Positions 44,372 through 53,306 of a stretch of 64,000 nucleotides of DNA are shown piece by piece (the first letter of the stretch is position 1; every line of letters starts with the position of its first letter). The position numbers and the translations under genes are program-made. Location: assembly GCA_015069695.1 (NCBI GenBank), contig JADCRZ010000002.1, forward strand, positions 186,001 to 250,000. The letters are read 5' to 3'. The notes beneath the pieces are model-generated. The model was not told the DNA's origin, ran no database searches, and saw nothing but the letters and a program-made list of their open reading frames with translations. This DNA comes from Williamsia sp. Lineage in GTDB: Bacteria > Bacteroidota > Bacteroidia > Chitinophagales > Chitinophagaceae.

Positions 44372-45817
44372 ATGGAAAAAGAAATCCTGGAGGGAGGCCT
44401 CAATATCAACCGGCGCCGCTTTTTGTCGCGGTTGAGCCTGGGCATCGGCAGCGCGGCCCTCGGTTCGCTGATGATCCCTGACCTGTTCAGCAGTCCCGGT
44501 GAAAAGGCCGTTATGACAGGCCTTCCGCAGTTTGCGCCCAAGGCAAAACGCATCATCTATCTTTTCCAGAACGGGGCGCCCTCGCAGCTTGATTTGTTTG
44601 ATTACAAACCCAAGCTGCAGGAACTGTTTGGCCAGGACTTGCCCGAGTCTGTCCGCCAGGGCCAGCGCCTTACAGGCATGACATCGGGACAGAAAAATTT
44701 TCCGCTGGCCGGTACGAAGTTCCGGTTTGAACAATACGGCGAGTCACGGGCATGGATAAGCGAACTCCTGCCTTACACGGCACAGGCGGTGGACGATATC
44801 TGCTTTGTAAAAAGCATGTGGACCGAAGCCATCAACCACGACCCGGCACTCACCTTTTTCCAGACAGGCGCACAGGTGGGCAACCGGCCGAGCATGGGTG
44901 CCTGGCTCAGCTACGGACTGGGCAGCGAAAACAAAAACCTGCCGGCTTTTTGCGTCCTCCTGTCAAAAGGAAAAGGAAACGGCCAGGGTGTATATTCCAA
45001 ACTATGGAGCAACGGCTTTTTAGATTCAGTGCACCAGGGTGTGCAGTTCAGCAGCGGAGAAAACCCGGTGCTTTACCTGAACAACCCGGAAACCATCAAC
45101 AAGCGTGACCGCCGGCTGATGTTAGATAAGATTGCCGCCCTGAACCAGCAATCCTATGAAGCATTCGGCGATCCGGAGATCAATGCCAAAGTGCAGCAAT
45201 ATGAAATGGCTTACCGGATGCAAACTGCTGTGCCGGAAGTAACCGATCTGTCGAAAGAGCCTGAATCCATTGTCAAGCTCTATGGTCCTGAATGCATGGT
45301 GCCCGGCACGTTTGCTGCCAACTGTTTGCTGGCCCGCAAGCTGTCGGAGAATGGTGTCCGCTTTGTACAGCTCTATCACCAAGGCTGGGATTCCCATGGC
45401 AACCTGCCCGGAGAAATAATGGGGCAGTGCAAAGATGCGGACCAGGCATCGGCTGCGCTGATCACGGATTTAAAACAAAGGGGCCTGCTCGATGAAACCC
45501 TGGTGATATGGGGTGGCGAGTTCGGGCGGACCAACTACTGCCAGGGCACCCTCACCAAGGACAATTACGGACGTGATCACCACCCCCGCTGCTTTACCAT
45601 CTGGATGGCAGGCGGCGGCGTAAAGCCCGGCGTATACGGCGAAACAGATGAGTTTGGCTACAACATCATCAAAGACCCGGTGCATGTGCACGACCTGCAC
45701 GCCACCGTGCTGCACCTGATGGGCATCAACCACGAGCAACTGACCTACAAGCACCTGGGCCGCCGCTATCGCCTCACAGACGTGGAAGGGCGGGTCGTAA
45801 AAGGACTCATTGCTTAA
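44372..45817 (+). CDS. Tat-exported DUF1501 protein
   Basis: A 481-residue exported protein with the twin-arginine signal NRRRFLSRLSLGIGSAALGS after a short N-terminal extension. It has an alkaline-phosphatase/sulfatase-like fold, seen in KRIIYLFQNGAPSQLDLFDY, SRAWISELLPYTAQAVDDIC, NHDPALTFFQTG, LYHQGWDSHGNLPGE, LVIWGGEFGRTNYCQGT, NYGRDHHPRCFTIWMAGGG and VHVHDLHATVLHLMGI. The GGEFGR and DHHPR blocks carry the metal-site residues expected in this superfamily. It starts two bases after the PSD1 gene; the PSD1-DUF1501 pair is almost always adjacent. The true reaction is unknown to me; Tat export implies that it folds, and may bind a cofactor or metal, in the cytoplasm. Confidence 0.92.
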   Translation: MEKEILEGGLNINRRRFLSRLSLGIGSAALGSLMIPDLFSSPGEKAVMTGLPQFAPKAKRIIYLFQNGAPSQLDLFDYKPKLQELFGQDLPESVRQGQRLTGMTSGQKNFPLAGTKFRFEQYGESRAWISELLPYTAQAVDDICFVKSMWTEAINHDPALTFFQTGAQVGNRPSMGAWLSYGLGSENKNLPAFCVLLSKGKGNGQGVYSKLWSNGFLDSVHQGVQFSSGENPVLYLNNPETINKRDRRLMLDKIAALNQQSYEAFGDPEINAKVQQYEMAYRMQTAVPEVTDLSKEPESIVKLYGPECMVPGTFAANCLLARKLSENGVRFVQLYHQGWDSHGNLPGEIMGQCKDADQASAALITDLKQRGLLDETLVIWGGEFGRTNYCQGTLTKDNYGRDHHPRCFTIWMAGGGVKPGVYGETDEFGYNIIKDPVHVHDLHATVLHLMGINHEQLTYKHLGRRYRLTDVEGRVVKGLIA

Positions 45818-45834
45818 AACTCCTAACATACCAT

Positions 45835-46872
45835 ATGCAACGCAAAGATTTTATCCGCCAATCATCTGCCGCAGCTGCTGCCAGTCTGCTGGGCACGCCT
45901 GAACTTTCCTTTGGGGCAAAAGATGAGCCACTGCTTGGCCACAACAACAAACGCTATCGCCTGGATACCAAATGGGGTGAGCTGGATGCTGCCAGGTACC
46001 CGGTGAAAGATTGCCATGAAATGGTGCAGGACAGCAGGGGCCGCATCCTGCTGCTTACCAATGAAACAAAGAACAATGTTATCATCTACGACAAAAAGGG
46101 CGGACTCATCAGCACCTGGGGTACCACCTACCCCGGTGCACATGGATTGACCCTCTTCAATGAAAACGGTACGGAGGTTTTGTTTATCTGCGACAACAAC
46201 CGCCACCAGGTAATTAAAACAACCATTGACGGCCGCGAGCTCATGGTGCTGGATTATCCCAAAGAAACCGGCCAGTATTCAAAAGCAGAAGAATACATTC
46301 CCACCGAAACAGCCATTGCTGCCAATGGTGATATTTATGTGGCAGACGGATATGGAAAGGACTTTATCATCCAGTACAACCACAAGGGGGAATACATCCG
46401 GCATTTCGGCGGAAGGGGAGAGGGCGAGGAAAACCTGCTGAATGCACATGGTATCTGCATCGACCACCGCGATAAAAAAGGAACTACGCTGATGATCACC
46501 TCGCGCAAGCAAAATGCATTTAAACGCTTTACGCTGGCAGGAAAATGGATCGAGACCATTCCCCTGCCCGGCGCCTGGGTTTGCCGGCCCGTTATCAAAG
46601 GCGATTACCTGTATGCCGCCGTTCTGCAAAGCCGCTCAGCCGAAGGCAAGCAATCCGGTTTTGTAACGATCCTCGATAAAGACAACAAGGTCGTTTCCAA
46701 CCTGGCAGGAACCGTACCGGTTTACAAAGCAGGTGTGCCGGAAGAAATGTACCAGACAGAAAAAGTGTTTCAGTATCCGCATGATGTATGTGTGGATGAT
46801 GAAGACAACCTTTACATTGCCCAGTGGAATTCGGGGCGGGTTTACCCGTATAAACTTCAACCGGTTGGATGA
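45835..46872 (+). CDS. Exported six-bladed beta-propeller (NHL-like) protein
   Basis: A 345-residue protein with an N-terminal export signal (MQRKDFIRQSSAAAAASLLG; one Arg-Lys pair, so possibly Tat-like). The rest is a six-bladed NHL-type propeller with repeated blade motifs DSRGRILLLTNETKNNVIIY, NEIDGRE-like TIDGRELMVLD, NGDIYVADGYGKDFIIQYNH, FTLAGKWIETIPLPGAWVC and DVCVDDEDNLYIAQWNSGR. Such proteins may bind a substrate or act as lyases or oxidoreductases (peptidyl-alpha-hydroxyglycine lyase and related). It lies 17 bases after DUF1501 and 43 bases before the membrane cytochrome gene, so it belongs to the cluster. Function is not assigned. Confidence 0.84.
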   Translation: MQRKDFIRQSSAAAAASLLGTPELSFGAKDEPLLGHNNKRYRLDTKWGELDAARYPVKDCHEMVQDSRGRILLLTNETKNNVIIYDKKGGLISTWGTTYPGAHGLTLFNENGTEVLFICDNNRHQVIKTTIDGRELMVLDYPKETGQYSKAEEYIPTETAIAANGDIYVADGYGKDFIIQYNHKGEYIRHFGGRGEGEENLLNAHGICIDHRDKKGTTLMITSRKQNAFKRFTLAGKWIETIPLPGAWVCRPVIKGDYLYAAVLQSRSAEGKQSGFVTILDKDNKVVSNLAGTVPVYKAGVPEEMYQTEKVFQYPHDVCVDDEDNLYIAQWNSGRVYPYKLQPVG

Positions 46873-46915
46873 CAAGGCACCGCAGAAAGGGCCCGGTCAA
46901 TAAATAACTGATTGC

Positions 46916-49075
46916 ATGCAGCGCTGGAAAGATATTTTGTTCAACATCTTACTGTCTCTTAACTGTGTGCTGGCACTCTTTGTGCTGGCCGGTTCCAGGC
47001 TGCAGGTACCCCTCTGGCTGCAGGTGGCGGGCCGCATGCACCTGGTGCTCCTGCATTTTCCGATCGTGCTGGTGATCCTGTACATTGTATGGAGTGTTTT
47101 GGTGCAGAGCCGTGCAAAGCAGCCCCTTGCCGGGCCGGAGGACTGGATCGGGCAGTGGCTCCTGCTGGCTGCTGCGGGCACGGCTGCACTTACAGCGCTG
47201 ATGGGTTTTCTTTTATCGAATGAAGAGGGGTATGATCCGCAGGCCATCTGGTGGCACAAGTGGGGCGGGGTAGCTGTCTCGCTCCTTTTATTTGGCTGGT
47301 ATGCTTACCGCAACTGGATCCATCGACGCCGGTACCTGCCCCAGCTTGCCGCACTTTTATCTTTTGTACTGATTGTTTTCACCGGCCACCAGGGCTCCAA
47401 TATCACACGTGGAGAAGATTATCTGCTGGCACCTGTCAGTTCTCAAAAGCTCAAACCGGTGGTCCCGATCACCGATGCAGTGGTATTCACTGATATGGTA
47501 AAGCCGGTGCTGGAAGCCAAATGCATGAGCTGCCACAGCAGCCGCAAAGCCAAGGGCGGACTGGTCATGGAAACAGAAAAGGGACTGCTGGCAGGGGGCA
47601 AACACGGAGCTTTGTGGACGGCCGGACAACCTGCTGCCAGTTTGCTTGTCCAACGCCTGCGCCTGCCCGAAGGGGAGAAAAAGCACATGCCGCCGATCGG
47701 CAAACCGCAGCTGGATAGAGAAGAAACGGCCATCCTGTTTCAGTGGATCAGGAGCGGCGCCAGCTTCCAGCAAAAAGTTGTGGAGCTGCCGCCAGCTGAT
47801 ACCCTGCGAACACTTGCCAACAACTTGTTTGAAAAAGGCGTGGAAGAAGACTACGATTTTTCCGCTGCCAGCGATGGAGACATCAAAAAGCTGAACAATA
47901 CCAACCGCCTGATCCATCCCATTGCACTGGGCTCGCCGGCCCTGGCTGTTAACTTTTACAACCGGCAGAATTACTCGTCCGCTGCTTTAAAAGACCTGCT
48001 CGCCCTTAAAACACAGATCATATCGCTTGATATGGCTTATATGCCCTTGAAGGGGGAAGACATTGCCACCCTGGCCCAGTTCCACAACCTGCGAAAACTG
48101 AACCTGAACTTCAGCGCTGTACCGGGCGCCGAACTGGCTGCGCTGGACAAACTGCCTTCTTTAAACCACCTGTCTTTATCCGGAACTTCCCTGTGCAAAA
48201 AAGATGTGGAAGCACTCACGAAGATCCCTGCCCTGCGTTCCCTCTATTTGTGGAATGTACCTGTAGCAGCGGCAGACATCAATGCATTGCGGAAAGCCCA
48301 TCCCGGTATCCGGTTTGAAACCGGGTACATGAACGATACGGTGGTGCTGAAGCTGACCCCGCCGATCCTGGAAACAGAAGAACGCATCATCAACGTGAAG
48401 CCGCTTGCGCTCTCGCTCAAGCATTATATCAAGGGCGTTTCTATCCGTTACACCCTTGATGGCAGCAGCCCGGACAGCACCAGTTCGCCCGTATACAAAG
48501 AAGGCCTGCAGCTGGATAAGACCCTTGTCTTTAAAGCACGCGCCTTTAAAACGGGATGGGAGGGCAGTGATACCCTGGTAATGAATTTCTTTAAAAATGG
48601 CTTCCGGGCAGATTCGATCCGCTCGCTGACGCCACTTGATTCTGTGTACAAGGGAAGCGATGGAGCAGCGGTACTGGTGGATGCCGAAAAAGGAGACTTC
48701 AACCGGAAAAACGGCAAGTGGCTGGGCTTCCGCCGCAATCCGATGGAGATGCTGCTTTGCTATGGCAAGCCTGTTCTTGTTTCTTCCGTATCGCTGAGCA
48801 CCCTGGTAGAGGTCGGCGGTGCTGTAATGCCACCGGCAGCTGTAGAAATATGGGGTGGCAACAGCAAGGAAAAATTGAGCCGCCTGGCACGCATCGTTCC
48901 ACCGCAACCTGATTCAGTCAGGGGCGGCTATATGCACCTGTATGATTGCAATTTTACACCTGTGCAGGTACAGTTCTTAAAAGTAATTGCCGTGCCGGTG
49001 AGCAAGCTGCCTGCCTGGCATCCGGGAAAGGGAAAACCGGGCTGGGTGTTTACGGACGAGATCCTTGTCAATTAA
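46916..49075 (+). CDS. Membrane protein with cytochrome-c-like, LRR and chitobiase-like domains
   Basis: A 719-residue multidomain protein. Residues ~1-160 contain about five membrane segments, including MHLVLLHFPIVLVILYIVWS, which resembles the DUF2231 group. A periplasmic cytochrome-c-like domain follows with CMSCH (Cys203, Cys206, His207) and KKHMPPIGKPQLDREE with a possible axial Met. Residues ~355-460 are leucine-rich repeats (KTQIISLDMAYMPL, LRKLNLNFSAVPGAELAALD, LRSLYLWNVPV). Residues ~465-545 resemble the chitobiase C-terminal domain (SIRYTLDGSSPDSTSSPVY), and the rest looks like a discoidin-type sandwich. It may collect electrons from the cluster's periplasmic partners (inference). 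Confidence 0.83.
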   Translation: MQRWKDILFNILLSLNCVLALFVLAGSRLQVPLWLQVAGRMHLVLLHFPIVLVILYIVWSVLVQSRAKQPLAGPEDWIGQWLLLAAAGTAALTALMGFLLSNEEGYDPQAIWWHKWGGVAVSLLLFGWYAYRNWIHRRRYLPQLAALLSFVLIVFTGHQGSNITRGEDYLLAPVSSQKLKPVVPITDAVVFTDMVKPVLEAKCMSCHSSRKAKGGLVMETEKGLLAGGKHGALWTAGQPAASLLVQRLRLPEGEKKHMPPIGKPQLDREETAILFQWIRSGASFQQKVVELPPADTLRTLANNLFEKGVEEDYDFSAASDGDIKKLNNTNRLIHPIALGSPALAVNFYNRQNYSSAALKDLLALKTQIISLDMAYMPLKGEDIATLAQFHNLRKLNLNFSAVPGAELAALDKLPSLNHLSLSGTSLCKKDVEALTKIPALRSLYLWNVPVAAADINALRKAHPGIRFETGYMNDTVVLKLTPPILETEERIINVKPLALSLKHYIKGVSIRYTLDGSSPDSTSSPVYKEGLQLDKTLVFKARAFKTGWEGSDTLVMNFFKNGFRADSIRSLTPLDSVYKGSDGAAVLVDAEKGDFNRKNGKWLGFRRNPMEMLLCYGKPVLVSSVSLSTLVEVGGAVMPPAAVEIWGGNSKEKLSRLARIVPPQPDSVRGGYMHLYDCNFTPVQVQFLKVIAVPVSKLPAWHPGKGKPGWVFTDEILVN

Positions 49076-49093
49076 ATATAAAATATATCAGTC

Positions 49094-50425
49094 ATGGTTA
49101 CACGAAGAAAGTTTCTGCAGCAGTCATCCCTCACCCTGGGTGGAGGCGTGCTGGCTGCTTCCTTGAACAACAGTGCCTTTGCCTACCTGAAAAGCGGGGT
49201 GGCGCCCAGCGACCAGCTCAATATCGGCGCCATTGGCGTGAACGGGATGGGCTGGAGCGATGTAACGGCAGCCGTAAAAATACCGGGTGTGAACCTGGTG
49301 GCCATCTGCGATGTCGACAAGAATGTGCTCGACAAACGGATGAACGACATGGCCAAGATAAAAGTAGATGCGACCAAAGTAAAAACCTACACCGACTATA
49401 AGCAATTGCTCGACCGAAAAGACATCGATGCGGTCATCATCGGTACGCCCGATCACTGGCATGCCCTGATCATGATAGAAGCCTGCCAGGCCGGCAAGGA
49501 TGTGTATTGCGAAAAACCGGTTGGCAATTCAATCGGTGAATGCAGGGCCATGGTAAAAGCCCAGCTTCGCTATAACAAGGCTGTGCAGGCCGGACAGTGG
49601 CAGCGCAGCCAGCAGCATTTCAGGGATGCCGTTGACTTTGTGCAAAGCGGACAGCTCGGCAATATCCGCACCGTAAAAGTCTGGTGTTACCAGGGATGGA
49701 TGAAGCCTGGTCCGGTCGTGCCCGACAGTGCCCCACCCCCCGGTGTAGACTTTGCCAAATGGCTGGGGCCCGCGCCCACCCGATCATTCAACAGCAGCCG
49801 GTTTCATTTTAATTTCCGCTGGTTCTGGGACTATGCCGGCGGACTTATGACGGATTGGGGCGTACACCTGATCGACTATGGCCTGCTGGGCATGAAATCT
49901 CCCATCCCTAAATCAGTGTCTGCACTGGGCGGCCGCTTTGCCTATCCCGACTTGTATGAAGAAACCCCCGATACGCTGACCACGCTCTATGAGTTCGACG
50001 GTTTCAACATGGTCTGGGATTCAGCCATGGGCATCGACAACGGCTCGTACAACCGGGATCACGGCATTGCCTATATCGGCAACAATGGTACGCTGATCTT
50101 AAACCGGGGCGGTTGGGAAGTGATAGAAGAAAAGCAGAGCAAGAACAAGGTGAGCAAGGCATTTGAAAAATCTTCCGATAACGGGCTGGACAAGCACATG
50201 CAGAATTTTGTAGATGTCGTAAAATCGCGCAAGATGGAAGACCTGCACTGCCCGATACAGGCCGGTGCCCATGTAGCCACCGTGTCGCAGATGGGTAACA
50301 TCGCTTTCAAAAGCGGCAAAAAACTGGAATGGGACGCCAAGAAGGAATGCTTCACCGACGCAGCGATCAATGATAAATACATGATAAAAGAATACCACAA
50401 CGGATATAAGCTGCCGAAAGTGTAG
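49094..50425 (+). CDS. Tat-exported Gfo/Idh/MocA-family oxidoreductase
   Basis: A 443-residue oxidoreductase with the twin-arginine signal VTRRKFLQQSSLTLGGGVLA. The Rossmann domain reads NIGAIGVNGMGWSDVTAAVK, VNLVAICDVDKNVLDKR, DIDAVIIGTPDHWHALIMIE and DVYCEKPVGNSIGEC, where Lys of EKP is the catalytic residue. The C-domain has AGGLMTDWGVHLIDYGLLG. Export through Tat suggests that the nucleotide cofactor is bound before translocation, as in glucose-fructose oxidoreductase. It follows the membrane cytochrome gene by 18 bases and is the only dedicated oxidoreductase in this cluster, so it may be the electron source (inference). A related Tat-exported copy is at 61281. Confidence 0.9.
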   Translation: MVTRRKFLQQSSLTLGGGVLAASLNNSAFAYLKSGVAPSDQLNIGAIGVNGMGWSDVTAAVKIPGVNLVAICDVDKNVLDKRMNDMAKIKVDATKVKTYTDYKQLLDRKDIDAVIIGTPDHWHALIMIEACQAGKDVYCEKPVGNSIGECRAMVKAQLRYNKAVQAGQWQRSQQHFRDAVDFVQSGQLGNIRTVKVWCYQGWMKPGPVVPDSAPPPGVDFAKWLGPAPTRSFNSSRFHFNFRWFWDYAGGLMTDWGVHLIDYGLLGMKSPIPKSVSALGGRFAYPDLYEETPDTLTTLYEFDGFNMVWDSAMGIDNGSYNRDHGIAYIGNNGTLILNRGGWEVIEEKQSKNKVSKAFEKSSDNGLDKHMQNFVDVVKSRKMEDLHCPIQAGAHVATVSQMGNIAFKSGKKLEWDAKKECFTDAAINDKYMIKEYHNGYKLPKV

Positions 50426-50619
50426 GAGGCGTGATTGTCGAGGGGGCTCTATTTTCAGGGCAAAAGGCAACATGAATACATGATTTACGCAGTGCAGGGG
50501 TGGGTTAAAGACTCCATGCGTTTGAATTGTGCCACCAGAACAATCTGAAAAAAAGTGTGATAACGCACATAGATAAACGAAGAAGCGTTCTAACCAAAAC
50601 CATCCAACCAAACCATCAC

Positions 50620-52224
50620 ATGCCACCATACAACCGCCGCAAATTCCTGCAAACATCCGCTTTGTTGGCTTCAGGAGTAGCTGCGTCCGGCTTCTCGCCG
50701 GTTCCTCTTTCGGGATCAAAGATTCCAGCTGGCGAATCACCGGTTGCCACTACAAAGTGGGGGCAGGTGCGTGGTTACACAGATAACAGCATCCAGGTCT
50801 TTAAAGGCATCCGGTACGGATCCGATACAGGAAAAAGAAGATTTATGCCGCCCCTGCCTCCGGAGAAATGGACGGGCATTCTGGATGCCCTGCAGTATGG
50901 GGCTTCTTCTCCGCAGGGGTCGCGCGGGCCGGAGCAGGTGAGTGAGGATTGTTTGTTCCTGAATGTATTTACGCCCGGTTTGCGCGATGGCAGAAAGCGG
51001 CCCGTGATGTTTTATATTCACGGTGGGGCTTACTCGAACGGATCTGGTTCAAGTCCGCTGTATGATGGCGTGCGCCTGTGCAGGCGGGGAGATGTGGTGG
51101 TGGTATCGGTGAATCACCGCCTGAATGCATTTGGTTATCTCTACCTGGCCCGCTTTGGCGGGGCGGACTGGGCCGACTCTGGTAATACAGGCCAGCTTGA
51201 CCTGGTGCTGGCCCTGCAATGGGTGCGGGAAAATATTGCGGAGTTTGGCGGTGATCCGGGTAATGTGATGGTCTTTGGTCAATCCGGCGGAGGCGCCAAG
51301 ATCGCGACCATGATGGCCATGCCCGCTGCCAAAGGATTGTTTCACCGGGCCGCTACCATGAGCGGACAACAAGTTACGGCCAGCGGTCCGCTCAATGCCA
51401 CCCTGCGCACCCGTGCCTTGCTGGATGTGCTGAAGCTGACAGGAGACCGCATTCCTGAAATCAGTACGATCCCTTTCCAAAAGATCCTGGAAGCCCTGGG
51501 CACCCGCGACCCGGTGTTGTCCTTCGGCGGAATTTCTTTTGCCCCGGTGCTGGATGAACGCAGCCTGCTGCGCCATCCCTTTTATCCTGATGCACCTGCA
51601 CAGTCTGCCCACATCCCCATGATCATTGGCAATACGCACGATGAGACCCGGGCCTTTCTGGGTGGTGATCCCACCAACTATACAGTAACCTGGGAACAGC
51701 TGCCGGACAAGCTGATCCCCAACATGCGCGTCGACATCCAGCCCGAAGCGGTGATCGCAGCCTACCGGAAGCTTTATCCCTCCCTGTCGGCCAGCGATCT
51801 GCTCTTCAAGATCACCACTGCTTCGCGCTCCTGGCGGGGCGCCATCATTGAAGCAGAAGAACGGGCCAGGTCAGGCACTCCTGCCTATGCCTACCAGCTC
51901 GACTGGGCAACGCCAAAAGACGGTGGAAAGTTCGGTGCACCGCATGCATCCGACATCCAGCTGGTATTCGACAACATCGACAAACCGGGCGCTACGGCTA
52001 CCGGTCCGCAGGCACAACCCATGGCCGATATCATGAGCGAAACCTTTGTCCATTTTGCCCGCATCGGTGATCCCAACAACAAAACAATCCCGCGCTGGCA
52101 ACCCTATACCCTGGAACGCCGCCAAACCATGGTCTTCAACGTGCCACCCCATCTGGAAGATGATCCCCGTGGCGCAGAGCGGAAGATCTTTGCCAAAGTG
52201 CCTTTTATACAGGCGGGGAGTTGA
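50620..52224 (+). CDS. Tat-exported carboxylesterase (type B esterase family)
   Basis: A 534-residue exported esterase. The start ATG 50620 opens the signal MPPYNRRKFLQTSALLASGV; the longer reading from 50527 adds no sensible sequence. Family marks: GQVRGYTDNSIQVFKGIRYG, SEDCLFLNVFTPG, MFYIHGGAYSNGSGSSPLYD and FGGDPGNVMVFGQSGGGAKI. The nucleophile is Ser222 in GQSGGG; the family motif is usually GESAGG, so Gln for Glu and Gly for Ala are changes, both near the nucleophile. APHASDIQLVFDN carries the probable catalytic His. It lies about 195 bases after the oxidoreductase, so a separate promoter is possible. The substrate could be an acetyl, methyl or feruloyl ester of plant polymer (inference). 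Confidence 0.88.
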   Translation: MPPYNRRKFLQTSALLASGVAASGFSPVPLSGSKIPAGESPVATTKWGQVRGYTDNSIQVFKGIRYGSDTGKRRFMPPLPPEKWTGILDALQYGASSPQGSRGPEQVSEDCLFLNVFTPGLRDGRKRPVMFYIHGGAYSNGSGSSPLYDGVRLCRRGDVVVVSVNHRLNAFGYLYLARFGGADWADSGNTGQLDLVLALQWVRENIAEFGGDPGNVMVFGQSGGGAKIATMMAMPAAKGLFHRAATMSGQQVTASGPLNATLRTRALLDVLKLTGDRIPEISTIPFQKILEALGTRDPVLSFGGISFAPVLDERSLLRHPFYPDAPAQSAHIPMIIGNTHDETRAFLGGDPTNYTVTWEQLPDKLIPNMRVDIQPEAVIAAYRKLYPSLSASDLLFKITTASRSWRGAIIEAEERARSGTPAYAYQLDWATPKDGGKFGAPHASDIQLVFDNIDKPGATATGPQAQPMADIMSETFVHFARIGDPNNKTIPRWQPYTLERRQTMVFNVPPHLEDDPRGAERKIFAKVPFIQAGS

Positions 52225-52345
52225 GTGATGGTGAAAGCATATAGCAAACAGCAGCAAAAAGCGGGTTAAAAAACCCCTATAAAATAAACTTAAATACTTA
52301 GAATTGACAGATGGGGACACAAACGTTGTAAACTGTAAAAATGCT

Positions 52346-53217
52346 ATGGACTTCAAAGCACTCATTCTTTCACTATCCCGCATAAATGAAGACCTTCGGG
52401 AGCAAAGCATCCGGGCAGTAAACACTTCCCTTACGATGCGCAACTGGTTCTTTGGCTTCTACATTCTTGAGTTTGAACAGAAAGGAAACGATAGGGCTGA
52501 TTATGGCCAGGCTCTACCGGCAAATATTTCCCGGGAAATGAAAACCCTTTGTGTTCCCAATTCAGAAGAAAGAGAATTACGCAGGTACCGGCAGTTTTAT
52601 CTCACCTATCCAGTAGTCGGTACCCTGATCAGAACCGGTCTTCTAATTCGGGGTCCGCTGAACCCCGAATTGCTTCTAAGCCGTGAGATGCTAGATACAT
52701 CTCTAATTCGGGGTTCAGCGGACCCCGAATTCCAAGTTTCTGATAATCACTACCTCAATCTGTTTGACCGGGTGTCTTATACTCATTTTATAGAGATCAT
52801 ACGACTGGATGATCCGTTGAAAAGGTTGTTTTACGAATCGGAATGTATGAATGGCAGTTGGAGTGTGAGGAAATTCAAAAGACAAATCGGTTCCCTGCTA
52901 TACGAACGTACCGGCTTATCAACGAACAAAGAGAAGTTACTGGCAATGGTGCAAGCGGCACCAACTGCCAGTACGGGTTCAATCATGCACATGCCAGCCA
53001 GCTCAATATGTACCTGGAGTACTGCAAAAAATATGGAATGGCACAGGGCGACAATCCGCCCGTCGGCATCCTGCTTTGTACCGGTAAAGACCAGGAATAT
53101 GTTGAATTTGCTACAGCCGGACTGGACGACCAACTGTTTGTGGCAAAATACCTGGTCGCATTGCCTGACAAAAAAGAACTGGAAGATTTTATCAGGATGG
53201 AACTTTCAAAAAGATAA
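52346..53217 (+). pseudogene. Broken DUF1016 (YhcG-type PDDEXK nuclease) gene with core deletion and frameshift
   Basis: Residual gene of the DUF1016 family. The N-terminal part, from ATG 52346 (MDFKALILSLSRINEDLREQ), has the family's TMRNWFFGFYILEFEQKG, ELRRYRQFYLTYP and WSVRKFKRQIGSLLYERTGL. After the segment KEKLLAMVQAA (about 52950) the frame changes: the family's C-terminal part, ASQLNMYLEYCKKYGMAQG through VAKYLVALPDKKELEDFIRM, is read in the next frame and ends with TAA at 53215-53217. The PDDEXK catalytic core that should lie between these blocks is absent, so there is both a deletion and a frame change. The middle of the N-terminal half also contains a pair of 27-bp inverted palindromes in frame. 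Nuclease activity is very unlikely. Confidence 0.86.
52645..52731. repeat. Two 27-bp palindromes in exact inverted orientation inside the DUF1016 frame
   Basis: Unit 52645-52671 has arms AATTCGGGG and CCCCGAATT around TCCGCTGAA. Unit 52705-52731 has the same arms around TTCAGCGGA. Each is thus a hairpin, and the second unit is the exact reverse complement of the first over 27 bases. Both are read in frame, as LIRGPLNPEL and LIRGSADPEF. They are 33 bases apart. This REP/BIME-like arrangement sits inside protein-coding sequence. Confidence 0.9.
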
Positions 53218-53306
53218 TCTCTCCGGAGGTTTCAGCTAAGAATTCCGGCAATCAGCTGCTCCGGTTCCGGCGTATCAAAACATTACTCAATCCTAATAAT
53301 CCTGCT

